Source: Syntrophobacteraceae bacterium (lineage in GTDB: Bacteria > Desulfobacterota > Syntrophobacteria > Syntrophobacterales > Syntrophobacteraceae). From it: a DNA stretch of 59,708 bases. Under the pieces are notes generated by a model. That model was not told where the DNA came from. It ran no database searches and worked only from the letters and a program-made list of their open reading frames with translations. The stretch covers positions 1 to 59,708 of the forward strand of contig JALOOX010000010.1 of NCBI GenBank assembly GCA_025454175.1, in the 5' to 3' direction. This document shows positions 32,162-40,389 of this stretch, piece by piece. A program made the translations under genes and the position numbers. Position 1 is the stretch's first letter, and each line of letters starts with the position of its first letter.

Positions 32162-33865
32162 ATGCAAGAAGCGTTGCGCGTAGTGATTGTGGGCGGGGTG
32201 GCCTGTGGCCCCAAGACGGCCTCTCGACTCAAACGACTGCTGCCTTCCTGTGAAGTCACGATGATCGACAAGGGGAGGCAGGTTTCCTACGGGGCCTGCG
32301 GACTGCCCTATTACGTCGAGGGCGTGTTCCCCGATGTGGACATGCTCATGCAGACTCCCGTCGGCGTCACGCGCAACGCCAATTTTTTCCGCAAGGTCAA
32401 GGGATTCCACACGTTGACGCGCACGGAGGCCATTGAAATCGATCGGCAAGAGAAGACGGTCCGCGTGAGACAGCTGGATAGTGGAGCCGAGGAGCACCTT
32501 CCCTACGACAGACTCGTCCTGGCAACGGGAAGCCGGCCCATTCAGCCGCCCATCCCCGGCCTGGATCTGAAGAACGTCTGGTACATGAGGCAGCCCGAGG
32601 ATGCCGAAACCCTGGTGAACGAAATAGACGCCAATGGGCTCCGAAAGGCCGTGCTCATCGGCGCGGGCTACATCGGGGTGGAGATGGCGGAGGCTTTGCG
32701 CAGGCGGGGCTTGAGCGTCACCATGGTGGAGATGTTCGATCAGATCATGCCCCAGTTTCTGGACCCGGAAATGGCCATGCTGGCAGCCAAGCACCTGCGT
32801 CAGAAGGGCGTCGAGCTGGCCCTCGGAGAAAAAGTCCTCTCCATCGAGGGCAACGGCAGAGTCGCCTCGGTTCGAACCGACAAGGGCACCATCGCCGCCG
32901 ACCTGGTGCTGGTGGGAGCGGGCGTGCGTCCCAACGACGAGCTCGCCCGGAATGCCGGGATCGCATGTGCCCCGAAGGGAGGCATCCTCATCAACCACTA
33001 CTGCCAGACCAGCGACCCGGACATCTATGCCGGTGGCGACTGCGTGGTCAACCATTACGTGGATCCGATCACGAGGGCTCCCCTCTTCGTACCCCTGGGC
33101 TCCACCTCGAACAAGCATGGCCGCGCCATCGCCGATGACATCGCGGGGCGTCCGCACCCATTTGTCGGCATCACCGGTACGGGTGTGTGCAAGGCGTTCG
33201 ACTACACCCTGGGGCGCACGGGCCTTACGGAAAAACAGGCCAGGGAGCTGGATCCGGAAATAGAATCGGTGATCTGGGCCGGTCCGGACCTGCCTCACTA
33301 TATGCCCCAGAGCAAGCCCGTCGTCATCAAGATGGTGGCCTCGCGACGCTCGCGAAAACTGCTTGGAGCTCAAGTGGTGGGGCCCGGGGTTGCCGACAAG
33401 CGGCTGGATGTGGGGGCCGCCTCCCTTTACTTTGGAGCGACGGTGGACGATGTCGCGAACCTCGATCTCGGGTATGCGCCGCCCTTCGGTCCGCCCATCG
33501 ATCCCATCGCCACCGCCGCTCACGTGCTGGCAAACAAGCTCGAGGGCATCGCCAAATCGGTTTCGCCACTGGAGGCGAAGAGGCGTATCGACCGTGGGGA
33601 CGATTTCATCTTCCTGGACGTCCGGACTCCGGATGAATTCAGGGCCCTCCGCCTTCCCTACGACAATGTCATCCACATCCCCCTCGGGGCCCTCCGCGAT
33701 AAAGCCGGGGCGCTGCCGAAGGACAGGGACATCCTCGCCTTCTGCAAGATCAGCATGCGCGGTTACGAGGCCCAGCTGATCCTCAACGCAATGGGGTTCC
33801 AACGGGTCTGGTTCGTGGAAGGAGGCCTCGTGGCCTGGCCCTTTGAACTGGCTGAGAATGGCTAG
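32162..33865 (+). CDS. CoA-disulfide/persulfide reductase with C-terminal rhodanese domain
   Basis: A 567-residue protein; the ATG at 32162 follows AAAGGAG. It is a pyridine-nucleotide disulfide oxidoreductase: FAD motif VVIVGGVACGPKTASRLKRL, the single redox cysteine in SYGACGLPYYVEG, NAD motif VLIGAGYIGVEMAEALRRRG and the second FAD motif (DIYAGGDC). A rhodanese module occupies residues about 470-567 with active-site loop FCKISMRGYEA. This architecture is that of CoADR-RHD/NADH-dependent persulfide reductases, which act on CoA-persulfide or polysulfide. The stop codon TAG and last codon lie in the terminal inverted repeat of the adjacent insertion sequence, so the natural C-terminus was changed. 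Confidence 0.92.
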   Translation: MQEALRVVIVGGVACGPKTASRLKRLLPSCEVTMIDKGRQVSYGACGLPYYVEGVFPDVDMLMQTPVGVTRNANFFRKVKGFHTLTRTEAIEIDRQEKTVRVRQLDSGAEEHLPYDRLVLATGSRPIQPPIPGLDLKNVWYMRQPEDAETLVNEIDANGLRKAVLIGAGYIGVEMAEALRRRGLSVTMVEMFDQIMPQFLDPEMAMLAAKHLRQKGVELALGEKVLSIEGNGRVASVRTDKGTIAADLVLVGAGVRPNDELARNAGIACAPKGGILINHYCQTSDPDIYAGGDCVVNHYVDPITRAPLFVPLGSTSNKHGRAIADDIAGRPHPFVGITGTGVCKAFDYTLGRTGLTEKQARELDPEIESVIWAGPDLPHYMPQSKPVVIKMVASRRSRKLLGAQVVGPGVADKRLDVGAASLYFGATVDDVANLDLGYAPPFGPPIDPIATAAHVLANKLEGIAKSVSPLEAKRRIDRGDDFIFLDVRTPDEFRALRLPYDNVIHIPLGALRDKAGALPKDRDILAFCKISMRGYEAQLILNAMGFQRVWFVEGGLVAWPFELAENG

Positions 33866-35198
33866 GGCTGCCCTTTACCCGTAAAGTGAGGCTGGACAAG
33901 GTTTGCCGTGCCGTGTAGCATGTCGGCATGGAAACGCAAAACCAGATCAAACGAACGTTGTCGCGGCCTGAAGTAATCGAGCACATTCGTTCGATGCTCG
34001 ATGAGAAGGGCCACATGAACCGAACAATGGTCGCGGAATGCGTCTGCGAGCACTATGCATTTTTCGATGCCCGGGGTGCTGCTCAGACAAGCAGCTGTCT
34101 CAAGGCTCTTCGCGAGCTGGAGTCCAGGGGCCTCGTCGCATTGCCCAAACCCCTCGTGCAACCTGGCCCCGGGAGCCCGAGACGTCTTTCGGGGCCGGTG
34201 GCGGCACCACAGGGTGTTCCCGCGCAACTCGGAGACTTGTGCGGGCTGCACCTGAGCCTGGTAAGGGCAGAGGATCAGATGCGGATCTGGAATGAGATGA
34301 TGATCCGTGAACATCCGAGGGGAGCTGGCCCCCTCGTGGGACGCCAGCTTCGATACTTGGTCGGCTCGGAGCACGGCTGGCTTGGAGCCGTGGGCTTTGG
34401 AGCATCGGCACTGCAGCTCCAGGACCGGGATCGATGGATTGGCTGGGATGGTGAAACACGGCGTTGCCATCTGCACCGGGTGATCGGACTCAGTCGACAG
34501 GCAGAGCGCCAAGCCGAAGCGGAGCAAGCAGAAAGCACGTCCCGGCCGTCATGCACGCACGGCGGAGACATCGCTTCGCTTCAAGCAGGTGGAGTTGCGC
34601 CCTCCCTATTACCATAAAGACAAACCCCCGATTGTTCTGTGGGTGGTGCACGTGCTCGAAGACAATCCTCCCGAGGGTGAGGAAGGCATCGAATGGTACT
34701 TGCTGACGACGATGAAGATCGAGTCCGCGGAGGATGCCCAAAGGTGCCTGCGCTGGTACTGCCTGCGCTGGCGAATCGAGGACTGGCATCGAGTGTTGAA
34801 GTCCGGATGCCGTATCGAGAAGGCAGCCCACAATAGTGCGGAGCGTCTCAAGAGATCCATCGCCATCCACCTGGTCATTGCCTGGCGCATCATGCTGATG
34901 ACCCTCCTCGGCAGAGAGACCCCGGAGCTTCCCGTGGAACTTCTCTTCCCGGATCTCGAAATCGAGGTACTGAATGCCTACGCTAAAAAAAACCCTCAAG
35001 CCGCCGCTTCTCCTTGGAGATGCGGTGCGCCTGGTAGTGCAAATGGGGGGCTATCTCGGCCGCAAGAACGATCCGCCCCCTGGGCACCAGCTGATCTGGG
35101 ATGGTTATGCGTACCTTCAGCTCCTGTGTGAAGGATTCTCGCTGCGAGGCGGCTGACACCGCCCCGGCGCAACTCATGGGTAAAGGGCAGTCCTAGCC
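33860..35198 (+). mobile_element. Decayed insertion sequence (IS4-type, DUF4338-containing) with 21-bp terminal inverted repeats
   Basis: The left end GGCTAGGGCTGCCCTTTACC(C) at 33860-33880 and the right end at 35178-35198 are reverse complements with one mismatch in 21. The element is about 1.34 kb and carries fragments of one long transposase. No target-site duplication is visible. It overlaps the last codons of the upstream reductase gene. Confidence 0.85.
33928..35155 (+). pseudogene. Transposase remnant with DUF4338 N-terminus and IS4-type C-terminus
   Basis: The frame from 33928 gives a DUF4338-like region (PAQLGDLCGLHLSLVRAEDQ, VGRQLRYLVGSEHGWLGAVG, FGASALQLQDRDRWIGWD) and ends at 34617 after an unrelated tail. 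The frame from 34589 carries the C-terminal transposase core (ELRPPYYHKDKPPIVLWVVH, then LRWYCLRWRIEDWHRVLKSG with the Y-(2)-R-(3)-E signature helix). The middle of the catalytic domain is missing and the two parts are out of frame. An internal deletion with frameshift is the simplest reading, so it should not move on its own. Confidence 0.85.
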
Positions 35199-36198
35199 TC
35201 CCCCACCCCAGCCGGTCACGCATCGTTGCCGAAAGCACACGCTCGTCCAACAAAAGACGCAAGGGAGGGGGCTGAAGGGTGAGTACTGGTTGTCATCGAG
35301 GTAAGGGAGGGAGCATGTCGACGGGTGTTCTTGTCCTTCCAGGAACTCATCGGATGGTCATTGAGACCACAGAAAAGATGGGGAAGGATTGGGTTTGAAT
35401 GATGAGCCAGAGGATTTCATTGTGCTGTCATCGGCCTCTGGAAACCGATCAAGCCAGCTACTGCCGTGTGAGACTCCGTGTGAGAAAACAGATCCCAAGT
35501 CTGCCAAACTGAGCAAAAACTGGGGAAGATATGCAAATGCCAAATCCAACGATTCCAAAGGCTTCCAGCTTTTTGAGGAGGTTTGGAAGCTCGGGGGAAG
35601 CATCAGGATCAACTTCGGCACATTGCATCCCGGCGGTCTCGCCTCGATAATGAACCCTACAACGCCACTTCAGCCTATTCAGTCATTTCGACCGGAGGGA
35701 GAAATCTCGAGAACCCTCGCATGCGCTCGGGATGACAGAGTTGAGATCGCGATCTTGCGTTGTAGGGTGAATGTCATCCGCTGTCTCTTAAAACCCCCTT
35801 TCCCACTTCAGGCTTTCATCCTTATTCGTTCGAAGGGCAGATGCTCCGTGGCTTTCCCTCGGCATGCCTCGAACAGGTGGTCCGACGGGCTGGGCCCCAG
35901 CAGATCGAGGCTTACGATCTCAGCCAGTCTGGTGCTGATACCCCGCCCTGCTGTTTGACTGCCATGGCTCCTGGTTGCGATCCCCTGGTTGAAGCCTCGT
36001 TTCATGGGTTCGGGTGCCCCAGGGGGCAATGCTGTTGAATTGAGCCGAGAGATCGGGCGGGCATGAGGAACCGCTCTGAGAAGCTTCGAGTTTAAGGTTT
36101 CAAGTTTCGAGTTGAAACCAGCGCCGCCGGGAGCCATTTCTCGGACCTGTCGAATCCCTGTCAGCCCGAGTGATAGCGGTCCGTGGGGTGCGGAAACG
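35199..36198. other. 1-kb non-coding stretch with repeat fragments
   Basis: No supported gene. An open frame at 35389-35958 lacks family-like sequence. A fragment GGAGGGAGAAATCTCGAGAA...GGATGACAGAG (about 35694-35742) is a common type of dispersed intergenic repeat. Copy B of the composite repeat follows at 35995-36140. Confidence 0.5.
35995..36140 (+). repeat. Dispersed composite intergenic repeat, copy B (blocks rearranged)
   Basis: TTTCATGGGTTCGGGTGCCC and AGGGGGCA come first here. They are followed by GGCATGAGGAACCGCTCTGA, then the block CGAGTTTAAGGTTTCAAGTT and CCGGGAGCC. The same blocks occur in a different order in copies A and C, so the repeat is modular or this copy is two tandem partial units. 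Confidence 0.6.
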
Positions 36199-36230
36199 GA
36201 AAAAGGCCGCCCGGCTCGGGCGGCCTTTTG
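36199..36230 (-). terminator. Rho-independent terminator of lpxC
   Basis: AAAAAGGCCGCCCG-GCTC-CGGGCGGCC-TTTT type hairpin: read on the minus strand, an exact GGCCGCCCG stem and short loop are followed by TTTTTCC, 28 bases after the lpxC stop. The A/T flanks make it usable in both directions. Confidence 0.88.
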
Positions 36231-36257
36231 AAGAAATCTCAACATGATGGGGTGTCA

Positions 36258-37217
36258 TCAACCCACGAGGGAATGTCCCACCGGCTGAAATCGCTCCGGG
36301 AAGGCAGGAGCCGGCATGGATCCATGGGGAAAGATGGAGGCCGGGAGGACAGCCGCCTGGAAAACCCCGCAGGCGCCCGGACGGTTGAAGAGCTCCCTCA
36401 GAAACCCGTTGTGCAGCGAGTGCCCTGCCTTGTGGACCTCGAAGTGTCCCGTCAAGGGCATCCCGGCGAGGCTGAGATCGCCCAGCAGGTCCAGGATCTT
36501 GTGGCGAACGCACTCGTCGGCGTATCGGAAGCCCTCCCGGTTGAGGACGGTGTAGTCGTCGAAGACCAGCGCATTGTCCAGGGAGCCGCCCCGGGCAAGC
36601 CCCATGCTCTGGAGCTTCTCGACGTCCTTCAGGAAGCCGAAGGTGCGCGCGCGGGCGATTTCCCTCTGGAAGGAAGCCCGGTTGTATTCGTAGGAAAACT
36701 CCTGCCTGCCCACCAGGGGGTGCGGGAAATCGATGCGGTAGCTTACCGAGAACCGGCTGGCGGGAGTTGCCTTGATGTAGGCGTCCCCGTCCCGAACCAT
36801 GACCGCGCGCTGGATCCGAAGGTACTGGCGCGGAGCCGCCTGGGCCGCGATGCCGGCCCGCTTCAGAACATCCAGGTACGGCGCCGCACTGCCGTCGAGT
36901 ATGGGGACCTCGGAGCCATCCAGCTCCACCAGCGCGTTGTCGATGCCGGCCCCGAGGAAGGCCGCCATGAGATGCTCGATGGTTGAGACCTGGGCGCCCT
37001 GGCTTCCAATGGTCGTGGCAAGCCGCGTGTCCACCACGTGGTGATAGCGCGCGGCGATCATGGGCTGTCCGGGGATATCCGTTCTCCGGAACAAAATGCC
37101 GGAGTCGGGGCGGGCCGGCTTCAGGCGCACGGAAATCCTTGCGCCGGAATGGAGGCCCACCCCCTGGAACAGGGTTTCCTCGGCAAGCGTGTTCTGGTTT
37201 TCAAGACAAATATTCAA
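36258..37217 (-). CDS. lpxC: UDP-3-O-acyl-N-acetylglucosamine deacetylase
   Basis: LpxC is the committed zinc deacetylase of lipid A synthesis. Motifs: GVGLHSG near the N-terminus, the first zinc histidine in STIEHLMAAFLGAGIDNALV, VRHKILDLLGDLSLAG with zinc His and Asp, and the general-acid region HKAGHSLHN. A TTG start at 37217 gives 319 residues, near the usual size of about 305. It is preceded at ideal spacing by GAGGAGG, while in-frame ATGs at 37250, 37262 and 37343 have no ribosome site and would add residues unlike the family. The short C-terminal tail after FNRPGACGVFQ is variable. Transcribed alone and closed by a strong terminator. Confidence 0.93.
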   Translation of the reverse strand: MNICLENQNTLAEETLFQGVGLHSGARISVRLKPARPDSGILFRRTDIPGQPMIAARYHHVVDTRLATTIGSQGAQVSTIEHLMAAFLGAGIDNALVELDGSEVPILDGSAAPYLDVLKRAGIAAQAAPRQYLRIQRAVMVRDGDAYIKATPASRFSVSYRIDFPHPLVGRQEFSYEYNRASFQREIARARTFGFLKDVEKLQSMGLARGGSLDNALVFDDYTVLNREGFRYADECVRHKILDLLGDLSLAGMPLTGHFEVHKAGHSLHNGFLRELFNRPGACGVFQAAVLPASIFPHGSMPAPAFPERFQPVGHSLVG

Positions 37218-37400
37218 GCCACATTCCTCCTCGGCAGGGGCAAATAGCATCGATCGTGCCATTGACCGGCCGGGCCGGCTCCAGCGCGCCGAGCCCGGCG
37301 GCTGAAGGCCTTCCATGGCTCGAACGAGCCCTTCTCCGGCCACACCCCTCGGGAGGAGTCAAGGCCGGGGAGCCCGCCCGGCGGCATCGTGCATCGTGGC

Positions 37401-37436
37401 ACAAAGGACACAGTCCAGGGCGAGGATTGTGTCTTT
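37401..37436. promoter_or_regulatory. Inverted repeat AAAGGACACA...TGTGTCTTTT between lpxC and the threonine synthase gene
   Basis: Ten-base arms with one mismatch flank a 16-base spacer, with a T tract on the right. It lies in the divergent intergenic region and could be an attenuator-like hairpin for the rightward gene or an operator. No further support was found; the rest of this 450-bp gap shows no gene. Confidence 0.3.
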
Positions 37437-37668
37437 TATGCAACACTGCCCGCACCCTCGAAGCCTCCCGCTCAGGGGTCCATCAAACGCTGGGATCGGC
37501 CGAGAAGAGCAAGGCACCTCGCAGGCTCCCGCGCGCGGGTCCATTTCCAAGGGAATTGCTTAATCGAGGCGAATGGAGTAGTTGATAGGATACCCGGGGG
37601 GGGGATCCGTCGGGTTCCGGCTCGATCTCACCGGAGGCATGAGAAAATCTCGAAAGGAGGCATCCCGC

Positions 37669-39171
37669 ATGCGAATCGGCGATTTCCCACCCGACGTTCA
37701 GCCACACCTGATCCCGAGTCCCGGCGGCGCTTACCGGTACGAGTGCCTTGCGTGCCGGGAGCACTTCGGCATCGACCATCTCCTCTACACCTGCCCGGAG
37801 TGCGGGAGCGTGCTGCTCATCAAGGACCAGGACTGGAATCGTCTGAAGTCCATCCCGGGGGCACTGTGGCGCAGGATCTTCGACTTCCGGAGCATGGTCC
37901 CGGTTCCGGCGCTGCGGGGCATCTACCGATTTCACGAGCTGCTCGGCTCGATTCTTCCCATGGAGGACATCGTCTACCTGGGCGAGGGGCAGACCCCGGT
38001 GATCGAGGCCAACGAGCGGCTGGCCGGGTGGGCCGGGATTTCGATGCATTTCAAGAACGACGGGCAGAACCCCAGTGCGTCCTTCAAGGACCGGGGCATG
38101 GCCAGCGCCTTCAGTTATCTCAACTATCTCATCAAGCGCCGAGATCTCAAGGACGTGCTGGCCATCTGCGCCTCCACGGGGGACACTTCGGCTTCGGCGG
38201 CCCTCTACGCGTCCTACCTGGTGCGGGGAGTCAAGTCGGCGGTGCTCCTCCCCCACGGGAAGGTGACGCCTCAGCAGCTGGGGCAGCCGCTTGGAAGCGG
38301 CGCCCGGGTCATCGAGATCCCGGGGGTCTTCGATGACTGCATGAAGGTGGTGGAATATCTTTCCGAGAACTACGCCGTCGCCCTCATGAACTCGAAGAAC
38401 GCGTGGCGCATCCTGGGGCAGGAGTCCTACAGCTTCGAGATCGCCCAGTGGTTCGAGTATGACGTCGGGAAGCTGGTCGTCGTGGTCCCCATCGGCAATG
38501 CCGGCAACATCACGGCGGTGCTCCAGGGGTTCCTGAAGCTGCTGGACCTCGGGATCATCGAAGGCCTGCCCACGGTCATCGGGGTTCAGTCCCGCCACGC
38601 CAACCCCGTATTCCTCTATTACCTGGAGCCCGATCGATCGAAGCGGCTGTTTCGCCCGGTGGACGTCAGGCCCAGCGTGGCGCAGGCGGCCATGATCGGC
38701 AACCCGGTGTCCATGCCGCGGGTGATCCACCTGGTCGAGCAGTACCGCGGCATTGCCGGAACCGGGAGCTTCCAGGTCCTGGAGGTGTCCGAGCAGGAGA
38801 TCATGGATGCCATGCTTCTGGCCAACCGCAACGGTCACATCAGCTGCACCCAGGGGGGTGAATGCCTCGCCGGCATCCGCCGCGCCGTGCGGGAGCGCCG
38901 GGTCGATGCGGGATCGGTGGCGGTGCTCGACGCCACGGCCCATGCCCTGAAGTTTGCCGTTTTTCAGGAGAAGTACTTTTCGGATGGCTTCGAGCCCGAG
39001 TACGAAGTGAGCCCCAAAGAGGAGCTTCAGAACGAGCCGCATCTCATCTCCCCCCCCGAGGGGGTTCCCAGGCCGTCCCAGGACGTGCGGCTCGACCCAA
39101 CTGAGTTTGAGCGGTTTCTCCGGTTCTCGGGAGAAGCGATCGCCGGGCTCCTGGGTTTGAAGCCCCGCTGA
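37669..39171 (+). CDS. thrC: Threonine synthase
   Basis: A 500-residue PLP enzyme that converts O-phosphohomoserine to threonine. The ATG at 37669 follows AAAGGAGG. It has an N-terminal zinc ribbon (CLACREHF...CPECGS), the PLP-lysine motif NPSASFKDRGMASAFSYL, the STGDTSASAALYAS phosphate-binding region and the VPIGNAGNITAVLQGF glycine loop. The C-terminus extends about 70 residues past the catalytic core, with a Glu-rich segment. It belongs to the zinc-ribbon class of threonine synthase common in bacteria and archaea. It is followed by a carbonic anhydrase-like gene 85 bases later. Confidence 0.93.
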   Translation: MRIGDFPPDVQPHLIPSPGGAYRYECLACREHFGIDHLLYTCPECGSVLLIKDQDWNRLKSIPGALWRRIFDFRSMVPVPALRGIYRFHELLGSILPMEDIVYLGEGQTPVIEANERLAGWAGISMHFKNDGQNPSASFKDRGMASAFSYLNYLIKRRDLKDVLAICASTGDTSASAALYASYLVRGVKSAVLLPHGKVTPQQLGQPLGSGARVIEIPGVFDDCMKVVEYLSENYAVALMNSKNAWRILGQESYSFEIAQWFEYDVGKLVVVVPIGNAGNITAVLQGFLKLLDLGIIEGLPTVIGVQSRHANPVFLYYLEPDRSKRLFRPVDVRPSVAQAAMIGNPVSMPRVIHLVEQYRGIAGTGSFQVLEVSEQEIMDAMLLANRNGHISCTQGGECLAGIRRAVRERRVDAGSVAVLDATAHALKFAVFQEKYFSDGFEPEYEVSPKEELQNEPHLISPPEGVPRPSQDVRLDPTEFERFLRFSGEAIAGLLGLKPR

Positions 39172-39256
39172 GGGTGCGGTGGTGACGGGACGAGGTGTGG
39201 CGGCGTCTTGCGGGCGTCCTCGCCTCCAGCGTGGATTCCATGAATCAGGGGAACGA

Positions 39257-39820
39257 ATGAAAGGTCTGCTGGCTTACAAGGGGATTGTGCCCAGCCTCGG
39301 CGAGGACGTGTTTGTCGCTCCCGGAGCCTGGGTGATCGGCGACGTGGTGATCGGATCGAGAAGCAGCATCTGGTTCAACACCCTGGTCCGCGGGGATGTT
39401 CATTTCATCAGGATCGGGTCGGAGACCAACATCCAGGACAACTCGACCCTGCACGTGACGGAAGGCAAGTACCCGCTTCACATGGGCGACCGCGTCACGG
39501 TGGGACACCGGGCCATCGTTCATGGCTGCACCATCGAAGCCGAGTGTCTCATCGGCATGGGAGCCATCGTCATGGATGGAGCCCGCATCGGCCGGGGGTC
39601 CCTCGTGGGGGCTGGAGCCGTGATCACGCCGGGGACCGTGATTCCTCCGGAATCGGTGGTGCTGGGGTTCCCCGCCCAGGTGGTGAAAAAGGTCGGCGAT
39701 GCCGAAAGACGACTCATCGAGGAGAGCTGCCGGCATTACCTCGATCTGGCCCGTGAGTACCTCCAATCCGATGTACCCTATGAATCCCGGCGGACCTGCG
39801 GCTTCCTCGAAAGGGTTTAG
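39257..39820 (+). CDS. Gamma-class carbonic anhydrase-like protein
   Basis: A 187-residue left-handed beta-helix (hexapeptide repeat) protein from the ATG at 39257 (GGGGAACGA upstream). Typical order: GAWVIGDVVIGSRSSIWFNT, LVRGDVHFIRIGSETNIQDN, STLHVTE, then GHRAIVHGCTIEAECLIGMG. Three histidines (STLH, GH and VHGC) sit where the trimer-interface zinc site forms in Cam/YrdA homologues. The C-terminal helix (ESCRHYLDLAREYL) is standard. Activity in this subfamily is often undetectable, so 'carbonic anhydrase-like' is safest. Its end overlaps the convergent small gene by four bases. Confidence 0.9.
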   Translation: MKGLLAYKGIVPSLGEDVFVAPGAWVIGDVVIGSRSSIWFNTLVRGDVHFIRIGSETNIQDNSTLHVTEGKYPLHMGDRVTVGHRAIVHGCTIEAECLIGMGAIVMDGARIGRGSLVGAGAVITPGTVIPPESVVLGFPAQVVKKVGDAERRLIEESCRHYLDLAREYLQSDVPYESRRTCGFLERV

Positions 39821-40068
39821 GTCCAGTCCTCCCGGGACCGCACCGAAAAGGGCTCATCCTCGCCAAGGGGGTGCGCCGTTTCCAGAACTCCGCGGCGCAT
39901 GAGCTCCCTCACCGCCCTCTGAAGACTCTCCTCGTCACCGGTCCATTTGGCTCTTACCTGGGGCAGCGTGGGGGGCTGCCCGAGATCCATCAGGGCGCAG
40001 ATCAGAATGTACAGAGATGTCGCCTCGGTGCTCGCCTTCAAGTTGAATATATCCCGATCCATGTTCAT
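39817..40068 (-). CDS. Small winged-helix-like protein of unknown function
   Basis: An 83-residue protein: a helical start (TEATSLYILICALMDLGQPP), then TLPQVRAKWTGDEESLQRAV with RELMRRGVLETAHPLGE, suggesting a helix-turn-helix and wing. No recognised family. It overlaps the end of the convergent beta-helix gene. It could be a small regulator; DNA binding is an inference from shape only. Confidence 0.6.
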   Translation of the reverse strand: MNMDRDIFNLKASTEATSLYILICALMDLGQPPTLPQVRAKWTGDEESLQRAVRELMRRGVLETAHPLGEDEPFSVRSREDWT

Positions 40069-40389
40069 TGTGGCTCACGCTCCTCGTCAGTTGGAAAAGT
40101 CCTTCGCCCGACACGGTATCTCCCGCGCCATGTGCGTCGAATGATACTAAAAGGATGGCTCCCGGGTTGTCAATGGGAGCGGGGGCTCCTTCCCGCGGCG
40201 CCGACGGTGCCTCCCGGGGGCCGCCGGGAGCCCGTTCGGCTCGGGTCCGTGGCGGCCGGCGCGAGGCCACCCGGAGGACCTTTTTGAAGACCCGGCTCCG
40301 GCATCAAAGAATTTCGTGACAATTTTGTACAAATGACATATGGTCCGCTCGATTCATGGATGCTCACGAAAAAGACGGATGATAGGGAA

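Noticed and set aside
35389..35958. 189-codon frame downstream of the insertion sequence
   Set aside because: It spans a common dispersed repeat (GGAGGGAGAAATCTCG...GGATGACAG) and has no protein-family features.
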